DNA of 64,000 nt from Dallia pectoralis. Taxonomy: Eukaryota; Chordata; Actinopteri; Esociformes; Umbridae. A program made the translations under genes and the position numbers. The DNA lies in assembly GCA_029465975.1 (NCBI GenBank), contig CM055744.1:8848553-8912552 (forward strand), in the 5' to 3' direction. A model generated the notes under the pieces. That model searched no databases and had not been told where the DNA came from. It saw only the letters and a program-made list of their open reading frames with translations. Within the stretch, counting starts at the first letter, position 1. Every line of letters starts with the position of its first letter. Shown here piece by piece: positions 58,701 to 64,000 of the stretch.

Positions 58701-61003
58701 TACGTAGCGGACAAGGAAACACATAAACCCGTCTGTGTGCTACTGTATTGACAGCTCTCATTTGTTAGTTTGCGTTCAAGTGTCCAATCACTGTGTTCTA
58801 AGGACAAAACACACCGTCCAATGAGAACAGCTCTATGAAATAAGCTATGTCCCGCCCCTTTGCATTTGGACGCTCAACAAGTTCCACACCATCCAAATGC
58901 AATGTCTATTGTATTTGAACTGCATGCAACATCACACCATCCAAATGCAATGTGTATTTATATATTTAAGTATTTATATATTTAAGTATTTATATATTTA
59001 AGTATTTAATTATATATTTAAGTATTTATATATTTATTATGTATGTATTTATTTATGTATTTATATATTTCATAATATGGCACTCATAGTCCTCCATAGG
59101 TGTGGAACTTGTTGAGCGTTCAAATGCAAAGGGGCGGGACTTGGCTTATTTGATTGAGCTGTTCTCATTGGACAGTGTGTTTTATGCTTGGAACGCTGTG
59201 ATTGGACACTTGATACAAAACGAGTGTCTGCATTTCCTGGTCCGCTATCAATTCAGAATTGGGGCACATCGAGAAAACTTTCTGCAATAAAACGCATCTT
59301 GCGAACCTGCAACTTTTGAAAGCCTTTTGTCGGGGGGTTATTATGAAAGTTAAATCCGATTATAACGGGAAAGTGGAGAACTCAGTTTGAGCGCCTCGAC
59401 ATCTTCGCCACCTGCCAATCTACACCATCACCTGGGCTATGCCACCTTGTCTCCATTTTCCCACCAGCCAGTTCCAGTTGGCTCCATTTAATTGCTGTAC
59501 ACAGCATATGTCATGTTGTTACAAAATGTTGTGCTAGCCTTTCTTATTCGAGATCTCTTTTACCAATCTTTACTGGTCCAGTGTCTTCTGCCCATCTAAA
59601 GTTTTCATTAGTCTGTCTGAAATATGTCTTTTTCTCCGCAACTCTACCAGTCACCTCTTCTGTGTTGATGTTGAGACGGATGTTTCGTGGGTACCATTTA
59701 ATGGAGCTGTCAGTTGAGGACCTGTGAGGGGGTCTGATTCTCAAACTAGACATTCTAATGTATTTGTCCTCTTGCTAAATTGTGCACTTGGGCCTCCTAC
59801 TCTTCTTCCTATTGTTTTGTGAAGGGAGTAGTACCCATTTTTGTGCAGGACCTTCAGTTTCTTGGAAATTTGGATTCATTTCTCAAGAATAGAGCAAGAA
59901 TAGACTGGCGAGTTTTAGAAAAAGTTATTTTGTTTAGGCCACTTTGAGCCATTAGTCAAACCCACAAACGATGATGCTCCAGATACATAAATAGTCTAAA
60001 GAAGGCCAGTTGCATTCCACAACAGTATTCACAACGGTTTTTAGCTTTGCTAACATTATCACAACAACTTTTTTAATGACCAATTAGCCTTTAAAAATGA
60101 TAAGGCAACAGATTTAGAAAAAAGATTAGTAAACAGATTGTTCCATTTGAACATAGTGTCAGAACTCCCGCGGAGGGTGTGGCAGCTCCACCTGCGGGCG
60201 CTTTCGGCGGTCGTCTTCTCTGGCTTATTAGTCATCACCGAATCTCCTCCCCCCCACCTGCACGCCTTGTTCAGTCTCGTCATCGCTACACCTGGTGTTC
60301 ATATTCTCATTAGAGGAGTACATAACTACCCTGTGTTTGGTCCTGTCTTTGTGTGGAATTGTTATACGTTACATGTGTTTTCTTGTTGAGCTCTCTAAAG
60401 GAGCATGTTAAAATTATGGTACTTCTGAGTGCGCTGCGACACATCTTATTTATGTGAATGGACATTAGCGTTATGCGCTCTACTGCGTTCTGTTACGTTG
60501 GTCGGGGCTATTAAAAGACTACTCGAAAGCTGTTCCTGTGCCTGGTTCCTCCTTCCGATACACCTACGAGCACATAGCAGCAAAGGTTGCTCATAATGTG
60601 CCTCAGATTGCTTGTGTAGATATTCTACGTTTCCAGCCACATTAGTCATTTACAACATACTTTTTTTTTTCAAAACAAACATTTTAAGTGACCCCAAACA
60701 TTGCAACCATTACGCCCACTATCCACATGCATCAACTTTCATACATCTAGCTGTTTAGGGGCATATAAAGCCTACAATAAATGTTGCATCATGCAATGAC
60801 TAGGCCAGAGCAAATGTTAAACTCACTCATGCATAGGTTCATATCTTTGCCACGTTGACCAAAGTGGCCAATTGGGCAGGTGTGCAGACATAAGCCGTGG
60901 TGGGACATGCCCTCACGCTGGAGGAAGAGGAAGAGTCGGTCTGGGCAGCGCAGGCAACCGTTGTCTTTGGAACACTCCTGACAACTCTTCTGATCGCAAT
61001 ACT
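52687..61003 (-). CDS. rspo4: R-spondin (rspo4-like), exons 2 to 5; exon 1 not found
   Basis: Secreted Wnt enhancer: furin-like repeat 1 binds ZNRF3/RNF43, furin-like repeat 2 binds LGR4-6, the thrombospondin type 1 repeat and basic tail bind heparan sulfate. Exons 60827-61003, 56738-56875, 55799-55996 and 52687-52754 have GT-AG introns, all phase 1, giving 192 residues after the split first codon. With a 25-30 residue signal exon this comes near the 234 of human RSPO4. For rspo4: LFLF..REG in the first repeat, PDGTFPHQADC in the second, NG.SCG, and five residues between the last two cysteines (C-RMRKR-CPE) where RSPO1-3 have six. rspo2 is the alternative. Same order and orientation relative to angpt4 as in human. 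Exon 1 probably lies past 64000. Confidence 0.87.
53130..54000 (-). mobile_element. Tc1-like transposon, decayed
   Basis: In rspo4 intron 4. Minus strand 53168-53509 has VEKGEGLQAGEHHPNREARG, LYHFVGVLCCKIDWCTSQNG, and other words that line up with the WRKKGEACKPENTIP and GGSIMLWGCFAA stretch of salmonid-type Tc1 when frameshifts are allowed. 53540-53900 covers the N-terminal half. Not functional. Confidence 0.75.
54365..54800 (+). mobile_element. Tc1-like transposon, 5' end
   Basis: Terminal repeat AACGTTTGGGTTCACTGCGA, then CACAATGGCACACTGTGTTT-like and CCAGGTTTATCATTTTAAAA sequence, which is the non-coding 5' part of the same Tc1 family as at 59.5-60.7 kb but in the opposite orientation. 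Transposase missing. In rspo4 intron 4. Confidence 0.75.
54888..55072. repeat. 48 bp tandem repeat, about four copies
   Basis: Unit AACTTGTCAAAGGTCACTGG then GCTACAGGTCATTTCTAGAG and GTGAGCTA. Length is a multiple of three, so both strands stay open (for example VTGLQVISRGELNLSK). I regard these as non-coding. Several AGGTCA words occur in it. In rspo4 intron 4, about 0.7 kb from exon 4. Confidence 0.9.
55073..55798. other. rspo4 intron 4, remainder
   Basis: AT-rich intronic sequence; nothing recognised. Confidence 0.4.
55799..55996 (-). CDS. rspo4: rspo4 exon 4: thrombospondin type 1 repeat
   Basis: 198 nt, phase 1 both ends, acceptor CTCCAG, donor GTGAGC. Encodes GDWGEWSFCLRNGQSCGFKR with the W..W motif, RGRQTRTRILSWKAP, and LLCPAQSDSRECRMRKRCPE. 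Cys spacing at the end (C-x5-C) is as in RSPO4. Being phase symmetrical, the exon could be skipped without a frameshift, as occurs in a human RSPO4 isoform. Confidence 0.94.
55997..56737. other. rspo4 intron 3
   Basis: 741 bp intron between exons 3 and 4. No repeat or other feature recognised. Confidence 0.7.
56738..56875 (-). CDS. rspo4: rspo4 exon 3: furin-like repeat 2
   Basis: 138 nt, phase 1 both ends, acceptor TCAAAAG, donor GTGAGT. Encodes CRSSECERCFSKDFCTRC, KEGLQLFKGRCLRRC and PDGTFPHQADCL. The two Phe of CFSKDFC line up with the LGR-contact Phe106 and Phe110 of human RSPO1. Joining to exon 2 makes the linking codon AAA (Lys), giving C-M-K-C as in CKKC of RSPO4. Confidence 0.93.
57310..57748 (+). 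repeat. L2-type LINE 3' end
   Basis: Plus strand. Coding end SVLAPQLWNNSTLEIRSSDS followed by LPIFKKRLKTFLFKL, then a 3' UTR ending TCTGGATAAGAGCGTCTGCT and (AAATGTAAATGT)n. This conserved tail is shared by many fish LINE and SINE copies. In rspo4 intron 2. Confidence 0.8.
57749..59095. mobile_element. AT-rich TIR element, complex and nested
   Basis: Inverted ends GGAGGACTATTAGTGCCATA at 57749 and its complement up to 59095, agreeing over roughly 40 bp. The inside repeats ATCCAAATGCAATGTCTATT in several places and contains a second set of arms. No coding region is convincing (58222-58473 is open but unrecognised). It starts exactly at the end of the LINE tail. In rspo4 intron 2. Confidence 0.6.
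58757..59232. repeat. Inverted repeat, arms of about 130 bp or more
   Basis: 58757-58890 and 59099-59232 are complements with about 10-15 percent mismatch (GTTCCACACC / GGTGTGGAAC at the inner edges, TCCCGCCCCTTTGCATTTG shared). They flank a 208 bp AT-rich core whose right end is the terminus of the 57749-59095 element. Confidence 0.8.
59530..60705 (-). mobile_element. Tc1-like transposon, split by a solo LTR
   Basis: Minus-strand transposon, N-terminal coding part at 59544-59950 (SSLRIRPPHRSSTDSSIKWY in a surviving frame), then 5' non-coding sequence to 60156, then, after the LTR, GTTGCTCATAATGTGCCTC, TCATTTACAACATACTTTTT and the terminal AGTGACCCCAAACATT at about 60690-60705. The two halves join into the normal order of this family when the LTR and one CATAG copy are removed. 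In rspo4 intron 2. Confidence 0.85.
60157..60572 (+). mobile_element. Solo LTR with 5 bp target duplication
   Basis: 416 bp from TGTCAGAACTCC to ACGAGCA (TG...CA ends). CATAG is present at 60152-60156 and 60573-60577, a perfect 5 bp target duplication typical of Ty3/gypsy integrases. Same family as 63552-63985. Inserted within the Tc1-like element. Confidence 0.88.
60827..61003 (-). CDS. rspo4: rspo4 exon 2: furin-like repeat 1
   Basis: 177 nt, phase 1 at both ends, acceptor TCTCAG, donor GTGAGT. Encodes YCDQKSCQECSKDNGCLRC, PDRLFLFLQREGMSHHG and LCLHTCPIGHFGQRGKDMN. Six or more cysteines in furin-like spacing. YCDQKSC has four residues between the first cysteines instead of two in RSPO2, so an alternative acceptor a few bases on (CAGAG|TATTGC or GATCAG|AAGAGT) cannot be fully excluded; only the first keeps phase 1 symmetry. 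Confidence 0.9.
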
Positions 61004-61530
61004 CTGAGACAAGACACAAACATGTCCCATCAGATTGACACAATGTCTTTACTGACATACATACAATACAAACTTTTGCCACATAAAAATCCCCTTTAGT
61101 TTAAATATGTTATATGAAACCAATTACAGTGGTGATTTATCAATGCTCAAGTTACACCCACTTACAAAGAAAGTACAAAGAATATGCTTTTTCATATTTG
61201 ATGTTGTTCTGAAGAGATTAATGAAAACAAGGCAATTTGTAAAAACGTAAAAGAAATTGTAAAAACATATTTGAAAAAAGTTGAGTGTCTTACTGTTCAC
61301 CTGCCTTAAAGAGTATCAGCAGCTGTTACATTCATCAAAACCAGATTTTTCTATACTGTATATATGGACAACCATTGCTATATGTATTATGTTTTTTACT
61401 TTTACAATAATTAATTTCTCACCAATTTCACAATATTCAACTTGTGATTAAGCCTCCACGTCATTGCAGGAATTGTGTTATAGTCAAGTAATTAAAACTG
61501 GAAAGGAAGGAAGGGAAATGATGTGGTAAT
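61004..61530. other. 5' side of rspo4 exon 2 (intron 1)
   Basis: Presumed rspo4 intron 1. AT rich; nothing recognised. Confidence 0.4.
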
Positions 61531-61534
61531 ATTG

Positions 61535-61910
61535 AAAGTACATCTCAAGTCATCAATCAGAAAGTTAAAAGCTTATGTATGAGTCATCCAAACAGACAAT
61601 AGCCAAAAGCGTTTTGCCAAAGTTGTGGCTAAATTGCTAAAGTGGCCATCACCAATTCCTGACCTCCTACAGAAAATGTGTTAGCGGAATTGAAAAAGTG
61701 TGTGCAAGGAAGACAACAAACCTGACTTTTCACCAGTCCTTTCAGAAGGAATGGGCCAAAATTCACTTATTGTAGTTAGTTAAGCTTGTGGAAGGCTACC
61801 TGTAATGTTTGATCTAACTGAAACAATCTAAAGACAATGTTACCAAATACAAATTGGCTGTATGTAAACTTCTGACCCCCTGGGAATGTGATGAAAGAAA
61901 CAAAAGTAAA
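61535..61910 (+). mobile_element. Tc1-like transposon 3' part
   Basis: Plus strand. ATGTGGTAATATTGAAAGTA to CTCAAGTCATCAATCAGAAA (transposase centre), WPSPIPDLL for WPSQSPDLNP with LNP lost, then GAATGGGCCAAAATTCACTT, GGCTGTATGTAAACTTCTGA and CCCTGGGAATGTGATGAAAG, the canonical 3' end. Same family as 17.1-17.96 kb and 53.1-54 kb. Confidence 0.8.
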
Positions 61911-63550
61911 AAAGCACCAACTTAGATTTTTCACAAAAGTATTGTATGTATTTTTATTTTACAAGATTGTTTTTATTCACTACATTTGAACTCGTTTGAC
62001 TACAGGTGCATCTCATAATAGATTTTCTGCTCTCCCTGTTCCGCTTCATTCCTGTGCACTTAGGTGTGCTGTTCTTTCCAGCACTGCTTCCTCGACAGCC
62101 ATTCCAAAGGGCACTGTAGTAATTCAGTTGTAACAGATGGGGACCAGTTGGGCACAGTTTAAATACAGTCAATATAGCGTTTTTTTTGCAGTTTAGATAT
62201 TTTAAACATATGCCTTTTTACGTAGTTCCAAGCGGTTCAAGTTTTAGATTTGAGTCTACTCTGTAACTTAATCCGCATGAATCACAACTGGCCTCCATTG
62301 AGACATTATTCTAGGCGCAGATCAGACTAACATTGTGAGCATGTATATTGAAACACTATAATTCACATCCTTATCACATAAAGCTAAGGTTTTTTTCATT
62401 ATTTCCAAATTAATTCATGACTACTTCCCTCACTCAACTACAATTCATATGAATCACAGTCCCCAGCATCAATATAGGACATATATATTGGATAAATATA
62501 TTAATTGAACAAACATTGTGTTCGAAAAGCTGTATCTACTTCAAAATGACACCTGCTTGATTCGATATCAAATATCTAAGGGCTTTTTGATTATTGAATG
62601 ACATTTGGGTAGAATTGAGACCAGCTCTGATTTAGAAATGATCCAATGTTACTTATTGTTTTTTTATAAAAAGCTTATCTACTTCTCTTTAGCTGACTTT
62701 TGCAAAAAAAATACCTACATGCTTTGACCACATGCTTTCCCCTCATGACATATATTGTTCGTGAAAACGGCCTTGGCAAATTAAACACTTTCTGATTCTG
62801 TTCTTTTATTCCAGAATTCAATGTGTTACCAATGTACCTCCTGCGTTATTGTGAATGAACATGTAAAGTGCTCCCTTTTGTCATTTCTCTTCTTATTTTT
62901 GTCAGCCATATTTTGCCATGGGAGCAGCCAGAGGGGCTTATGGAAAACAGGGCACATGGTTCGGATAGCGCCTCATCTCCTCTGAAAGGGGAAATCAATG
63001 CAGACAACACTGTCTGGAATGAGACGACCACAAGGACTCTGGTGATCCTCCAGCTATGCAGTTCCATCATGAGTGGTCAACCACAAACAAAAGGTCCAAA
63101 ATCCAACAAATGTATCACATTTCTGCCAAATGATTAGTAACGGATGCATTTGAAGGACATGCGCTTTGAAGTGGCAAATTAATCACAACCTTTCTTTAAG
63201 TCACACACTGAATTCAAACAGAAAAATACTTAAAGAAAAGTCACCTTATTGTAAGAAGTGATTTGTTTGGTGCTGAAAGAAAAAAGATTGCATCAAATGT
63301 TCAATATTTATTGAAAGGCTACTATTCTTTATTCAGAATGACGCTATATGTTATTCAGTGATTTGAAAATAATATAATTTGACTTTGAAGCTGCTGTGGT
63401 ATATTTATTAGAAGGCTACTATGTGGTTCCTTCATTCGGAGATTCTCAGAGGCTATTGTGGATTCATGTTATTGAAGTATACCGTTACTTATTATCCCAT
63501 ATCTGCCAAATTGAGTTTGATTATAGAACGGTGTTGCAGTTGGGCACTAG
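61911..63550. other. Presumed rspo4 intron 1, remainder
   Basis: A LINE tail-like scrap (GGCCTTGGCAAATTAAACAC) at 62770-62800. The rest is not recognised. A minus-strand open frame at 62846-63070 starts with a signal-like segment but has no usable donor; see rejected items. Confidence 0.35.
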
Positions 63551-63551
63551 G

Positions 63552-63985
63552 TGTCATGACTCCTACTGGAGAAGCGGCAGCTCCACCTGCGGGCGGTATT
63601 CGGCGGTCGTCCTCCCCGGCCTATTAGTCATCACCAAATCTCCGCCTCCCTGCACACCTTGTTCAGTCTCGTCATCACTCACCTGGTGTCCATTACCTCA
63701 TTAGAGGTGTATATAAGCTCCCTTTGTATTGGTTGTCTTTGTGTGGAATTGTTATACGTTATGTGTTTTACTGTGCAGCCGGGTCTCTGTGTGAGCTCGG
63801 CTCTTCTTTATTATAACTCCGTGTGAGGAGTTTTGTGGCAGTTTGTGCGCTGCGTCGCACCCTCTACGTTGCCTGCGGGCTTTAATTAAGTACTACGGGT
63901 TGTCCGTACTATATTAAAAGGGACACTAAGAGTACTGTTCCGTGAGTTGTCTGGCTCCATCCTTCCGCCACCTACAACACTGACA
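63552..63985 (+). mobile_element. LTR at the window edge (solo or 5' LTR)
   Basis: 434 bp from TGTCATGACTCC to AACACTGACA. Clearly the same family as 60157-60572 (GGCAGCTCCACCTGCGGGCG, TGTGTGGAATTGTTATACGT). It holds TATATAAG and CTGTGCAG promoter-like words. No matching duplication flanks it (CTAGG against GAATT), so it may be the 5' LTR of an element that continues past 64000. Confidence 0.8.
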
Positions 63986-64000
63986 GAATTCCACACCTGA

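Noticed and set aside
62846..63070. Minus-strand open frame beginning with a hydrophobic, signal-peptide-like segment, a candidate rspo4 exon 1
   Set aside because: No good GT donor in phase 1; the only phase-1 GT (after CCA T) would create a stop codon with exon 2. The sequence also does not resemble R-spondin N-termini.

Overview
This is a vertebrate, almost certainly teleost, genomic window: small exons with GT-AG introns, a low gene density, and a dense load of fish-type mobile DNA (many decayed Tc1-like transposons, Ty3/gypsy LTR pieces, hAT, L2/Rex-type LINE ends, a tRNA-derived SINE). The Tc1 and SINE types are those common in salmonid and pike genomes, so an esociform or salmoniform fish is a reasonable but weak guess.

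Two host genes are supported, both on the minus strand. (1) An angiopoietin gene, complete in nine coding exons from 32086 down to 790. I reconstructed every exon with matching splice phases, 1524 nt of CDS, 507 residues. Exon sequence favours angpt4 over angpt1. (2) An R-spondin gene, exons 2 to 5, from 61003 down to 52687. The spacing of its last cysteines and the tail of its second furin-like repeat favour rspo4. The first exon (signal peptide) was not found and probably lies beyond 64000. In human, RSPO4 and ANGPT4 are neighbours in this same order and orientation on 20p13, with ANGPT1/RSPO2 as the paralogous pair on 8q23, so gene identity and synteny support each other. Both genes encode secreted ligands: angiopoietins act on the Tie2 receptor in vessels, R-spondins raise Wnt signalling through LGR receptors and ZNRF3/RNF43.

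Layout. 1-789: 3' flank of angpt4. 790-32086: angpt4, introns filled by repeats; intron 8 (951-5879) holds a 2.4 kb foldback-like element made of two minisatellite hairpins; intron 7 a Tc1; intron 6 a solo LTR, an hAT remnant and a gypsy gag-pro-RT remnant; intron 5 a hairpin MITE, a SINE and an LTR-element gag piece; intron 1 (18370-31747) several Tc1 copies and three minisatellites. 32087-52686: about 20 kb between the genes with no convincing host gene, but LTR elements, a TIR element carrying a SAMD3-like gene remnant, LINE fragments, a solo LTR and Tc1 copies. 52687-61003: rspo4 exons 5 to 2, with Tc1 copies, a 48 bp repeat, nested palindromes and a solo LTR inserted in a Tc1. 61004-64000: rspo4 5' region with a Tc1 fragment and an LTR at the edge.

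The most unusual object is the foldback-like element at 3388-5770. Second is the SAMD3-like gene piece inside a CACTCTAAAA-ended element at 36351-38716.
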